Numbered from the stretch's first letter, positions 34,216-42,882 are shown. The stretch: DNA of 64,000 bases from JANNMJ01 sp031425525 (GCA_031425525.1 JANPJM010000035.1:38341-102340), one strand, 5' to 3'. Program-made: numbers and translations. Notes: generated from the sequence alone by a model not told the origin.

Positions 34216-35722
34216 ATGAAAACCTCTCACAAAGCCGCTTTCGGCGATTTTCAGACGCCGCCTGACCTTGCCCGGCAGGTTTGCCAGCTTTTGCAACGTT
34301 TGATAGCTGCTCCCGCCACTATCGTAGAACCTACCTGCGGGATTGGTGGAATGCTGCTTGCGGCAGCCGACGCATTCCCCGCTTTTACGGCAGCGCAGGG
34401 CTACGAAATTTCGGCTGATTACTCACAGCAACTGCACGAACACGTTGCGCTGCGAGCGGATGCCAGCCGCTTCGATATCCGCGAGCAAGCTTATTTTCTG
34501 GGAAACTGGCGTCATTGGGCGACCGACTGGGCCGCGCCGCTGCTGGTCATCGGCAACCCGCCGTGGGTCACGAATGCATACCTTTCGGCTCTTGGCAGCA
34601 GCAACCAGCCCACCAAAGCCAATACGCAGCAGCAAAAGGGGCTAGACGCGCTGACCGGCAAAAGTAATTTCGACATTTCGGAGTGGATGCTGCTTGATAT
34701 GCTGACTTGGCTGCCGGGGCGCGATGCGACACTCGCCATGCTCGTCAAAACGGCTGTGGCTCGCAAGGTGCTGCGCCACGCGTGGGAAAAAAACCTGCCC
34801 GTGGCCGGGGCCGCCATCTACCAGATCGACGCCAAACAGCACTTCGCCGCCGCTGTCGATGCATGCCTACTGATCGTGCAGTTTCAAGTAGTGCCCGCTT
34901 CCAATCGTAAACAATGCGCTGTTTGCTAACCTGAGCGCCACGACCCCCGATAGCGTAATCGGGTTTCAAGACCAAGTGCTACTCGCCGATGAGCGACTTT
35001 ACACCCAGTGGAGCCATTTGCGGGGGCAGGAATGGTATCAGTGGCGGTCAGTTGCCAAGCATGACTGTTCGGCTGTGATGGAAATGGAAAACCCCGAAGG
35101 AGATTTTTTGGCCGCCTTTGGCCGACAGCACCCGCAGGAACCTGCCTTCGTGTATACGATGCTGAAATCATCGGATGTGGCGAGTGGCCAAACTACGCCG
35201 CGCCGCTGGATGCTGGTGCCCCAACGCACCACTGGCGAAGCCACCAACCGGATTCGTCGGCAGGCACCCGTTACGTGGGCATATCTGGAAGCCAACGGTA
35301 CGGCCCTCGATGCCCGCAAAAGCTCTATCTACCGCAACCATCCACGCTTCTCGATTTTTGGTATCGGCGATTACGCGTTTGCTCCCTGGAAAGTCGCCAT
35401 TTCGGGGCTGTACAAGAAGCTCGTCTTCTCTGTCCTCGCGCCTCATAAGGGCCGCCCGGTGATGCTTGACGATACGGTGTACCTCATTCCCTGTCAGACC
35501 GAAACCGAAGCCAAGCTCGTAGCAGCACTGCTTAATTCACCGGTAGCTGCCGGCTTTTTCGGGGCCTTTATCTTCTGGGATTCCAAACGCCCCATTACAG
35601 TCGACGTATTACGACGGCTTGATATCCGGTGTCTGGCGCAGGAATGCGGCCAGCTTGCCGAATTTGACGCTGTTCGGCAGGGCGAACAGATAAATCAGCA
35701 GGCACAATTAGCCCTTTTTTAG
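34216..35722 (+). pseudogene. N6-adenine DNA methyltransferase, split by a frameshift
   Basis: The first part (34216-34929) has SAM motif I (IVEPTCGIGGMLLAA) and the catalytic motif NPPW in VIGNPPWVTNAY, typical of amino-methyltransferases. After a +1 shift near 34890-34905 the frame continues as NALFANLSATTPDSVIG, into FQDQVLLADERLY and on to 35722 with target-recognition-like sequence. One missing or extra base therefore separates the halves; whether it is real decay or a sequencing error cannot be told here. It follows the dead endonuclease, so decay of the whole locus is plausible. Confidence 0.85.
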
Positions 35723-35754
35723 GAAAGCCTAGCCCGAGTAACACGTTTACCGCT

Positions 35755-36921
35755 TTACCGCATCAGTTTCGTGCGGCGGCCATCGGCTTGCAGCCAGTAC
35801 AACCCGGCGGGCCACGCGCGCACGTCGAGGCGCAGGCCGTCGGCTTCGGGGGTGATGGTCAGCGGCATCGTTCGGCCCAGGGCGTCGGTGGCGGAAAGCT
35901 GCCCTGGCCGCAGCGGCCGGAGGCCGCGCACCAGCACTGCGCCGTCGCTGGCCCCGGCCGGGTTGGGGCTAATGGTGAGCGTGCTGGTAGTCGGCTGGTC
36001 AGTGGAAACGGCGGTGGGCTGGCCGCCGAGCCGCCGGTAGCCGCGCAGGAAGCGCCACACTTCCCCGCTGGCGTTGATATCGCGGTTGGTGACGCCGATG
36101 GTAAACGCCGCCCCCGGCCACGTGTGCCCCCCGCCGATGATGCGGAAATGCTCGACCCGCGCGCCGCTTGGCCCGGCGGGCCACACGGTACGTTCTGCGG
36201 TGCAGCCGTCGGTGGTATTGATGTTGGGTACGGCGGTGGTCACGGGCGCGCCGCAACCATTCGCCTGCACCCAAAATGCCAACACATCGGCGATGGGCGC
36301 GAAGAACGCGTTGCCGAGGTAGGGCACCGTATTGTCGGCGGTGCCGTGGATTTCGAGCACCGGCACGGGCAGCGCCGGCTGGCAGGCCGCCAAATGGGTG
36401 CGCGCAATGCTGCCGGTCACGGAGGCCACGGCGGCGAACCGAGTGCTTTGGCGGCAGGCCAGTTCGTAGCTCATAAAGCCGCCGTTACTCATCCCGGTGC
36501 TGTAAAGGCGCGTGGTATCGACGGCGTAGCGCGTGCCGATAGAATCGATCAGCGCCAGCAGAAAGCCTACATCGTCGGGGCCGGGCGTGCCGGGCGGCAC
36601 GAACGTGTTCCAGTAGCGCGTGGTCGTGCCGTTGTCGAAGGTGCCGTTGGGGTGCACCACCAGAAAGTGGGCCGTATCGGCGATAGGCCGGAAGTTTCCG
36701 TAGGCTTCCTGCTCTAAATTATTGGAGCCGTAGCCGTGGAGGTTGAGCAGCAGCGGGCGCGGCACGGTGGGCGCGGCCAGCACGGCGGCGGGCACGTAAA
36801 GGCGGTACTCACGCACTAATCCCCCAAAGCGGATGGTACCGGTGCGGGTAGTTTGGGCGGCGGCGGCCCCGGTCGTCAGCAGCAACAGGCCCAGCAGTAG
36901 GCCGCGAAGAAAGGAAAGCAT
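35755..36921 (-). CDS. Secreted PHB depolymerase/feruloyl esterase-like hydrolase with T9SS sorting domain
   Basis: A 388-residue alpha/beta hydrolase. It has a signal peptide (residues 1-22), the oxyanion-region motif LLNLHGYGSNN, the nucleophile elbow GMSNGGFMS (Ser near 145), an Asp in IHGTADNTVPY and a His in GGGHTWPG. Such LpqC-type enzymes hydrolyse polyester or feruloyl-sugar esters outside the cell. The last ~75 residues (ISPNPAGASDGAVLV … WPAGLYWLQ) are a type IX sorting domain. A perfect minus-strand -7 box is at 36989-36996. Confidence 0.9.
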   Translation of the reverse strand: MLSFLRGLLLGLLLLTTGAAAAQTTRTGTIRFGGLVREYRLYVPAAVLAAPTVPRPLLLNLHGYGSNNLEQEAYGNFRPIADTAHFLVVHPNGTFDNGTTTRYWNTFVPPGTPGPDDVGFLLALIDSIGTRYAVDTTRLYSTGMSNGGFMSYELACRQSTRFAAVASVTGSIARTHLAACQPALPVPVLEIHGTADNTVPYLGNAFFAPIADVLAFWVQANGCGAPVTTAVPNINTTDGCTAERTVWPAGPSGARVEHFRIIGGGHTWPGAAFTIGVTNRDINASGEVWRFLRGYRRLGGQPTAVSTDQPTTSTLTISPNPAGASDGAVLVRGLRPLRPGQLSATDALGRTMPLTITPEADGLRLDVRAWPAGLYWLQADGRRTKLMR

Positions 36922-36988
36922 CCGGCAGATAATAAAAAGCAGCGACCAAGAAGTAGGAATAGGAGGGAAGCGAGGTGCATCCGGCCCC

Positions 36989-36996
36989 CAAAGTTA
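36989..36996 (-). promoter_or_regulatory. TAACTTTG -7 box upstream of the T9SS esterase
   Basis: The minus strand reads TAACTTTG, an exact match to TAnnTTTG, 67 bases before the ATG at 36921. The remainder of the 650-base gap 36922-37572 shows no credible gene; it contains the 44-bp repeat array at 37270-37413. Confidence 0.55.
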
Positions 36997-37269
36997 CCCG
37001 CCGGCTGTGGGTGCGGCCGGTCAAGCAGCAGAAGGCAAAAATTTAGACCGTTTTTCTTACTCGATGGCACGGGTTTACCACCTAACCACCTGCGGTTACG
37101 GGTTCGCCAACCACTATCACGGGTTGCGGCCCTTCGCTTACCAGCAGTAAGTTGGTGACGGATAAGCAACCAGACTCGTCGAGCGCCTTCGGCAGTGCGG
37201 CGACCACTGTACTATGCGGCTACAAGTAAGCAGGTGAGGGCGGTACGCTTTGGTCTCCGTCTGATAACG

Positions 37270-37413
37270 GGTAGCACCCGCCTTGTTACGTTTTTCAGCG
37301 AACTCCTAAAACGTGTAACACGCGTGTTGTTACGTTTTTCAGCACAGCACAAAAACGTGTGACACGCGTGTTGCTACACTTTTTGGGAGTCCGCCAAAAC
37401 GTGTAACACCCCC
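37270..37413. repeat. Array of hairpin units with 44-bp period (array 2)
   Basis: Four unit starts at 37271 (GTAGCAC), 37315 (GTAACAC), 37359 (GTGACAC) and 37403 (GTAACAC), each exactly 44 bases apart; the last is truncated. A consensus unit is TGTAACACGCGTGTTG[CT]TACG, followed by TTTTTCAGC, about ten variable bases and AAAACG. Each unit can form a GTAACA/TGTTAC-type hairpin and a TTTT/AAAA stem. Same period and motif as 6231-6378. Confidence 0.82.
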
Positions 37414-37572
37414 TGACCTAAGTCGCTGCGCTGCGCGCCGAGCGCACCCCTTGTGATGTGCAACACGGCCGCTATCAGCCGCCAAACGGTTGCCGCGGGC
37501 GTGAAGCCTCCCCCCCCACCGCGAGGCACAGGCCCCACGACTACGCCGGTTGCCGCTGGTCGAGAAGAGGAC

Positions 37573-38256
37573 CTACTTACACCTACTCAACCGCCCCCCC
37601 ACCAACGCATACGTCCCCGGCGCATCGACCCGCACCGCCACTTTGGGCTGCGCGGCGGCGCCCGGCGGGCACTGCTTTTCGCCGATGACGAGCTTCCCGC
37701 CCGTCACGCTTACGTCGGCGGTGCAACCCACGGGCGGCTTGCCGGCCAGCGTAGAGCCCACCGGCCCGGCCGCCGCCGCCCAGCGCTCGTTGGCGAGGCA
37801 CACGTGGCGGGCTACATCCCAGACCTGCACCACTTTATACATCGCCTCGCCGTCGCCTTCCTGCACGGCTTCCTCCCAGCGCACGATCAGGCAGGTTTGC
37901 GATTTATCGCCGAGCGGCGCGATCTGCATCGTCGCTTTCGGTTCTTTGGTGTAGATTTTCGAGATGACGCCCGTATCATCGAGCAGCCCGAAGAGGATGA
38001 TGCGGCCGTTCTGCCGCACGATGATTTCGGGGAAATAGCCCAGAATTTCAATCTTCCCGCCGCCGCTCTCGATAGTGCCGAGCGGCGTGGGTTTGGCGCG
38101 GTCGGGCACTTGCAGGGTATCGACATAATCGGCGCGCAGCACCCGAATGGTGTCGGCGCAGGTGGCGGGTGGCGGCACAAACGCCTGAGCGCCCGACGCA
38201 ACGCCGGTCAGCCCCAAAATCAACAACGGGAGATGGAAACGCATCAGCAGAGGCAT
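37573..38256 (-). CDS. Secreted hypothetical protein, 227 aa
   Basis: Starting at the ATG at 38256 (or the alternative at 38244, MRFHLPLLILGLTGVA), the protein has a signal peptide followed by a Cys-containing mature region. It shows ATCADTIRVLRADYVDTLQV, a beta-rich middle (KIEILGYFPEIIVRQNGRIILFG) and four further Cys, suggesting a disulphide-stabilised envelope protein. No family recognised. The frame is open further upstream but those codons are not supported. Confidence 0.7.
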   Translation of the reverse strand: MPLLMRFHLPLLILGLTGVASGAQAFVPPPATCADTIRVLRADYVDTLQVPDRAKPTPLGTIESGGGKIEILGYFPEIIVRQNGRIILFGLLDDTGVISKIYTKEPKATMQIAPLGDKSQTCLIVRWEEAVQEGDGEAMYKVVQVWDVARHVCLANERWAAAAGPVGSTLAGKPPVGCTADVSVTGGKLVIGEKQCPPGAAAQPKVAVRVDAPGTYALVGGRLSRCK

Positions 38257-38391
38257 CACGAGGGAGTAGAGAGAAGGCTGTGGGCGGCGCAGTAAATGGC
38301 AACGTGCCCGCGCGGCCCCGCCTCGCGCTTGATGCACCGAAACCCTCACGAGTAACCGCCGAAGCCGCAAATCATTGCCCTTCCCACCCTC

Positions 38392-39009
38392 TCACCCTCC
38401 CCCCAAATGCGTTTGCTCGTTGAAGCGCCGCACATGGCACAGCGTGCCGGTATGTGCCAACTCGTAAAGCGCGAGGTTTTCGTGCGGAAACGCATCCATT
38501 TCCGCCAACGGATACCGCAAAAGCTGCGCGAGCAGCACCCGCATCGCCCGCCCGTGCATCGAGATGAGGTACGTGCCGGGCGGCGTGCTGGGGCCGAGCA
38601 GCTCGTCGAGGAACGGGCGTTGCCGTAGCGCTACTTCCGCCGGGCTCTCGCCGCCTTCGAGGCGGGCGTCGATCTCGCCGGAAGCCCAACGGCGCACGGC
38701 CGTCAGGTAGGTATCGTGCTGGTCAGGGGTGGCTTCGAGCCCCTCGAACCGCCCCCACGAAATCTCGTTGAGCGCCGCCGTGGCCGTGTGCGGCAGTCCC
38801 AAATCGAGAAACCCGCGCACCGATTCCACGGCCCGTTGCAGCACCGAAGTATACACCCGGTCGAAGGGCACGTGCCCGAACGCCCGAAAAAACGCCGCCG
38901 CCTGCGCGTGGCCCGTTGCATTGAGCGGCGCATCGACGCCGGAGCCCTGCACGATGCGCCGCAGGTTGAGGTCGGTTTGCCCGTGGCGGATGAGATAGAT
39001 CTGTTTGAT
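38392..39009 (-). CDS. Histidine phosphatase-family protein (phosphoglycerate mutase-like)
   Basis: The phospho-acceptor motif IYLIRHGQTDLN lies upstream of any ATG/GTG/TTG in this frame. Between an upstream TAA and the RHG motif the only plausible initiators are ATC codons, the first convenient one at 39009. A conventional start at 38952 (GTG) would delete the RHG active site. The rest is typical: VYTSVLQRAVESV, INEISWGRFEG-like NEISWGRFEG, and the second active-site His in YLISMHGRAMRVLL. Either initiation is at AUC or another rare codon, or the start codon has been lost by mutation. Confidence 0.75.
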   Translation of the reverse strand: MKQIYLIRHGQTDLNLRRIVQGSGVDAPLNATGHAQAAAFFRAFGHVPFDRVYTSVLQRAVESVRGFLDLGLPHTATAALNEISWGRFEGLEATPDQHDTYLTAVRRWASGEIDARLEGGESPAEVALRQRPFLDELLGPSTPPGTYLISMHGRAMRVLLAQLLRYPLAEMDAFPHENLALYELAHTGTLCHVRRFNEQTHLGGG

Positions 39010-39172
39010 GGTGTTAGGGTTTAGGATTTAGGAATATGAGGCGTTCGGGTTCACAGCACCCAGCACGAATACATACAACATAACCTGATTTCCGACAAAG
39101 GTCGTCCACCGCTTCCTCAGCAGCTACATCCTAAACCCTAAACCCTAAAAACTAACTTCTACCTTTGTTTCA
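39003..39172. repeat. Inverted CCCTAAA/TTTAGGG arms between divergent genes
   Basis: GTGTTAGGGTTTAGGATTTAGG (about 39010-39032) and CCTAAACCCTAAACCC (39130-39145) followed by TAAAAACTAAC are near-complementary tandem heptamers around a ~100-base loop. They lie between the histidine phosphatase (minus) and menI-like (plus) starts. Same design as the other tandem-repeat hairpins in the window. Confidence 0.65.
39160..39167 (+). promoter_or_regulatory. TACCTTTG -7 box 5 bases before the start codon
   Basis: Exact TAnnTTTG match. Only TTTCA separates it from the ATG at 39173, predicting a leaderless or nearly leaderless transcript for the men block. Confidence 0.6.
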
Positions 39173-39610
39173 ATGACCCCCGCCGCCCTCACCACCCGTA
39201 TGTGCGGCCCCGACACCCTCGGCGGCCACCTCCAGATCGAGATCACCGAAACCGGCGAACGCACCCTTACCGCGCGGATGCCCGTCGGGCCGCCCGTGCA
39301 TCAGCCGATGGGCCTTTTGCACGGCGGCGCCTCGGTGGCGCTGGCCGAAACTGCGGGTTCACTCGCCGGGTGGCTCGCCCTCCCCGACCCCGCCCGCCAG
39401 GCGTGCGTGGGCCTCGAAATCAACGCCAACCACCTGCGGCCCGTGCGGAGTGGCTACGTGGTGGCGCGCGCTACGGCGGTGCATATCGGGCGGCGCACGC
39501 AGGTCTGGGAAATCAGGATCACCGAAGAAGCCACCGAGGCGCTGGTGTGCATTTCGCGCCTCACGCTCGCCGTGATTGATCTAGACCCTGCCACCGGTCG
39601 GCCCGCGTAA
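39173..39610 (+). CDS. menI: Hotdog-fold thioesterase, likely 1,4-dihydroxy-2-naphthoyl-CoA hydrolase
   Basis: A 145-residue PaaI/YdiI-type hotdog enzyme. The conserved HQPMGLLHGGASVALAETAGS (residues 43-63) holds the catalytic Glu in ALAET; the strand VGLEINANHLRPV and RRTQVWEIRI follow. YdiI/MenI members release DHNA from DHNA-CoA in menaquinone synthesis. Its position directly ahead of menF, menD and menB strongly supports that role; family alone would leave the substrate open. Confidence 0.82.
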   Translation: MTPAALTTRMCGPDTLGGHLQIEITETGERTLTARMPVGPPVHQPMGLLHGGASVALAETAGSLAGWLALPDPARQACVGLEINANHLRPVRSGYVVARATAVHIGRRTQVWEIRITEEATEALVCISRLTLAVIDLDPATGRPA

Positions 39611-39641
39611 CGCCTGGTAGCGCCTACTTTTTATTTCTAGG

Positions 39642-40865
39642 ATGCCCGTCGAAACCGCCGCCGATTCCTCACCCGCCCTGCCCGTCTCGCCCGTTTCGCT
39701 GCCCGCCCTGCTACCGGAGCTATGGGCCGCCGCGCGCTTCCGGCGCAACCCCATCGCCATCTGGCGGCGCCCGCTGGCCGCGCAAACGGAGGCCAGTATC
39801 AGCCTCAGCAGCTACGGCCTGACGGGTTTCGCACCGAATCTGGAGAGCGGCCCGGCGGGGTTTGCCTTCTCCCCGTTTCAGGATTCCGACCGCGCCAACG
39901 CGTTTTTGCTGCCCGCCGATGTCTATTTCGACGGCCTCACCGCGCACGCCCCCACCGCCGATGCCGCCGCGTGGCTCGCGGCCCGCACCGCCCGCCCGCC
40001 CGACTTTACGCCGCCCGCGCCCTACCAGCGCGCCGCCGCCCCCGCCCTCCTCGCCGACGAACCCACCTACCGCGCGCTGGTAGCGGCGGGCATCGCCCAG
40101 ATTCGCGGTGGCGCGCTGCGCAAAGTGGTGCCCGCGCGCGCCGCGCTGCGGGCCTTACCGCCGGCTTTCGAGCCGCTCGCGGCGTTTGCCAAACTCTGCG
40201 CGGCGCACCCGCGCGCGTTCGTGTCGTTGGTGTGGCACCCGGCTTACGATCAGCTATGGTTAGGCGCCTCGCCGGAGTTATTGGCCGAAGTCGAAGGCGG
40301 CCACACCTTCCGCACGGTGGCGCTCGCGGGCACCCAACCCCTCGCGCCCGGCACTCACCCCGACGACGCCCGCTGGAGCCAGAAAGAGCTGGAGGAACAA
40401 GCCAACGTCACGCGCTACATCATCGAGTGTTTCAAGCGGCTGCGGCTGCGCGAATACCACGAAACCGGCCCGCGCACCGTGCAAGCCGGTCATTTGCTGC
40501 ACCTCCGCACCGATTTTGAAGTCGATTTGCGCACCGTGCCCTTCCCCACGCTCGGCTCCGATATGCTGCGGCTGCTGCACCCCACCTCGGCCGTCGCGGG
40601 GATGCCGCGCGAGGCCGCCCTCGCGTGGTTGCGCCAGCACGAAGGCTACGACCGCACCTATTACAGCGGTTTTCTGGGGCCGGTGAACCTGCCGGCGCCC
40701 GGCACCTCGGCGCTGTACGTCAATCTACGGTGTATGCAAGTGCTGGAAGCCGAAAACGCTGCCGTGCTATACGCCGGTGCCGGCCTCACCGCCGCCTCCG
40801 ACCCGGCGCGCGAGTGGGCCGAAACCGAGCAGAAGCTGCGCGTAGTGGCCGATGTGCTGCTGTGA
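39642..40865 (+). CDS. menF: Isochorismate synthase
   Basis: Isomerises chorismate to isochorismate, the entry to menaquinone synthesis. The 407 residues carry the chorismate-binding domain in the C-terminal ~260: KVVPARAALRAL, SPELLAEVEGG, the PTSAVAGMPREAALAW segment and GAGLTAASDPAREWAETEQK. An N-terminal ~120-residue region is family-specific. MenF and EntC/DhbC share this fold; the neighbouring menD and menB settle the assignment. It starts 31 bases after the upstream hotdog gene. Confidence 0.92.
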   Translation: MPVETAADSSPALPVSPVSLPALLPELWAAARFRRNPIAIWRRPLAAQTEASISLSSYGLTGFAPNLESGPAGFAFSPFQDSDRANAFLLPADVYFDGLTAHAPTADAAAWLAARTARPPDFTPPAPYQRAAAPALLADEPTYRALVAAGIAQIRGGALRKVVPARAALRALPPAFEPLAAFAKLCAAHPRAFVSLVWHPAYDQLWLGASPELLAEVEGGHTFRTVALAGTQPLAPGTHPDDARWSQKELEEQANVTRYIIECFKRLRLREYHETGPRTVQAGHLLHLRTDFEVDLRTVPFPTLGSDMLRLLHPTSAVAGMPREAALAWLRQHEGYDRTYYSGFLGPVNLPAPGTSALYVNLRCMQVLEAENAAVLYAGAGLTAASDPAREWAETEQKLRVVADVLL

Positions 40866-40973
40866 GTACACCCCCCGAAAAGCCGTGAGGCGCCCGCGCG
40901 AACGCGCGAACGCCTTACACAACTGCAAATGCCACCCGCGACAACGCGCGAACGCAAACCCGCCCTTCGCGCC

Positions 40974-40981
40974 GACCTTTG
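40974..40981 (+). promoter_or_regulatory. GACCTTTG -7-like box 4 bases before menD
   Basis: GACCTTTG differs from TAnnTTTG in the first base only. Four C bases separate it from the GTG at 40986. The string ACCTTTGCnCCGTGAG is the same as that before mnmE (4826-4841), supporting a shared promoter-start architecture. Confidence 0.5.
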
Positions 40982-40985
40982 CCCC

Positions 40986-42758
40986 GTGAGCCAGCCCGAG
41001 AACCCCCACCAAGCCATCTACAACATCGCCGCGCTCTGCGCCGCCCACGGCCTGACGGAGGTCGTGCTGTCGCCCGGCTCGCGGAGCGCGCCCCTCACGC
41101 TGGCCTTCGCCCGCCACCCCGAAACGAACGTGCGCGTGGTGCCCGACGAGCGCGCCGCCGCCTTCATCGCCCTCGGCATCGCGCAGGCGCGGCGGTTGCC
41201 CACGGTGCTGGTCTGTACCAGCGGCACGGCGGGCCTCAACTACGCCCCCGCCGTGGCCGAAGCGTACTACCAGCAAGTGCCGCTGCTGATCCTCACCGCC
41301 GACCGCCCCCCGGAGTGGATCGACCAGCTCGACGGCCAGACCATCCGCCAGAACGGGATGTACGGTGCCCACGTCAAAGGCAGCTACACCTTCCCCACCG
41401 AGACCACCCACCCCGACGCCAAGTGGCACGCCAACCGGATTATTAATGAAGCAATTAATTTAGCGAAAGCCTACCCGCCGGGGCCGGTGCACGTTAATAT
41501 TCCTTTGAGGGAGCCGCTGTATCCGACGGGGGAAGTGATGTTTGAGGAGGTGCGGGTGATTAAGGAGACGATCACGCCACACAGAATTTCTCCGCAAGAG
41601 ATCACTGAATTAGCGCGGACTTTCTCGCTTGCTGGACGCATTCTTTTCGCTTTTGGTCAAAGCGACAGATCATTGCGTGAAGCCCTTCCAGAGGGCGGAG
41701 TAGAAGGCTACCAGCTAGAAGAGGTTACCGGTGCAGTGTTTCTAAGTGACGCAATCGGAAATATGCAGCCTGAAAGCGAGTTTACGGCTGTGGTTATCTC
41801 AACTCAGGATGTATTCCTAACATCAGAAATAGAAACAAAAGACCTGCAGGCCGACATTCTGATCACAACCGGCAAATCATTCATCTCGAAGGCATTTAAG
41901 AATTTTCTGCGCAGAAATCCCCCTAAACAGCACTGGCATATCCAGCCGGGTGGATCAGCATCAGATACATTCGGTGGCCTAACACATATTATTAGAGCTG
42001 AGGCAGCAGAATTTTTAGACTCGCTTCTTGAATCTGCCACACCAGAAGGCAAGCTTCCGGAAACTATTAGGATTGAGCGCTTTGACTACCGAGCCGCTTG
42101 GAACAAGGCCAACGAGAAAGCGCATCATCTCCTATTTAACCCTAAAACCGGAATCATTCAGTCTACAGTGCGGTGGACTGAATTTACTGCGCTATACCGC
42201 AGCCTCCAGAAGCTGAGTAAAAACTCTGCCCTTCACCTCGCCAACTCGATGACCGTGCGCTACGCCAACATCCTCGGCGTACCGGCGGGCGTCGAAGTCT
42301 TCGCCAATCGGGGCACCAGCGGCATCGATGGCTGTACCTCCACGGCCGTGGGCTACGCGCTGGCGGAGCCGGAAAAGCAAGTCGTCCTCCTCACCGGCGA
42401 CGTGGCGTTTTTCTATGATCGCAACGCCTTCTGGCACAACTACCCCACGCCCAACCTGCGCGTGGTGCTGCTCAACAACCACGGCGGCGGCATCTTCCGC
42501 CTCCTCGACGGCCCGCGCCAGCAGCCCGAGCTGGGCGAGTTCTTCGAGACACGCCAGCAGCTCACCGCCGAGAACCTGTGCCGCGATTTCCACCTCCCCT
42601 ACTTCCCCGTCGATTCGTGGGAAAAACTAGAAGCCGCCCTACCGGTTTTCTTCGGCCCGGCCGGCGCCGGCGGCGTATTAGAAATCCAAACCGACTCCCA
42701 GGTAAACGCGGCGTTCTTCGAAGAATACCGCGCCGCCGTCAAAAAAGCTTTTTCGTAA
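40986..42758 (+). CDS. menD: SEPHCHC synthase (2-oxoglutarate decarboxylase/cyclohexadiene-carboxylate synthase)
   Basis: A thiamine-diphosphate enzyme adding the succinyl semialdehyde unit of 2-oxoglutarate to isochorismate. About 590 residues from the GTG at 40986: EVVLSPGSRSAPLTLAF, VPDERAAAFIALG and CTSGTAGLNYAPAVAEA in the N-terminal half, and the ThDP/Mg motif NRGTSGIDGCTSTAVG with NNHGGGIFRLL in the C-terminal half. The middle (about 41440-42220) is much AT-richer with different codon use than both ends, although the frame is intact. This points to a recombinant patch. Confidence 0.94.
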   Translation: MSQPENPHQAIYNIAALCAAHGLTEVVLSPGSRSAPLTLAFARHPETNVRVVPDERAAAFIALGIAQARRLPTVLVCTSGTAGLNYAPAVAEAYYQQVPLLILTADRPPEWIDQLDGQTIRQNGMYGAHVKGSYTFPTETTHPDAKWHANRIINEAINLAKAYPPGPVHVNIPLREPLYPTGEVMFEEVRVIKETITPHRISPQEITELARTFSLAGRILFAFGQSDRSLREALPEGGVEGYQLEEVTGAVFLSDAIGNMQPESEFTAVVISTQDVFLTSEIETKDLQADILITTGKSFISKAFKNFLRRNPPKQHWHIQPGGSASDTFGGLTHIIRAEAAEFLDSLLESATPEGKLPETIRIERFDYRAAWNKANEKAHHLLFNPKTGIIQSTVRWTEFTALYRSLQKLSKNSALHLANSMTVRYANILGVPAGVEVFANRGTSGIDGCTSTAVGYALAEPEKQVVLLTGDVAFFYDRNAFWHNYPTPNLRVVLLNNHGGGIFRLLDGPRQQPELGEFFETRQQLTAENLCRDFHLPYFPVDSWEKLEAALPVFFGPAGAGGVLEIQTDSQVNAAFFEEYRAAVKKAFS

Positions 42759-42762
42759 ACCG

Positions 42763-42867
42763 CCTCTGCGAAACCTCTGCGTAAACCTCTGCGCGCCTCT
42801 GCGAGAACCCGACTAACGACAGTTCTCGCAGAGGTTCGCAGAGGGAAGCGCAGAGGTTTCGCAGAGG
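42763..42867. repeat. Tandem-repeat hairpin: four CCTCTGCG units mirrored by four CGCAGAGG units
   Basis: The left arm 42763-42808 contains CCTCTGCG four times with 3-, 4- and 2-base spacers. The right arm 42822-42867 is its reverse complement over the same 46 bases, matching at all eight-base units and at the terminal AGAAC/GTTCT; only the six spacer bases differ. A 13-base loop lies between. It begins 4 bases after the menD stop and ends 15 bases before the menB ATG. Confidence 0.92.
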
Positions 42868-42882
42868 AAAAACATCACCCAA

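Noticed and set aside
36997..37572. Small ORFs in the gap upstream of the T9SS esterase
   Set aside because: Short frames there lack codon bias and span a 44-bp repeat array.
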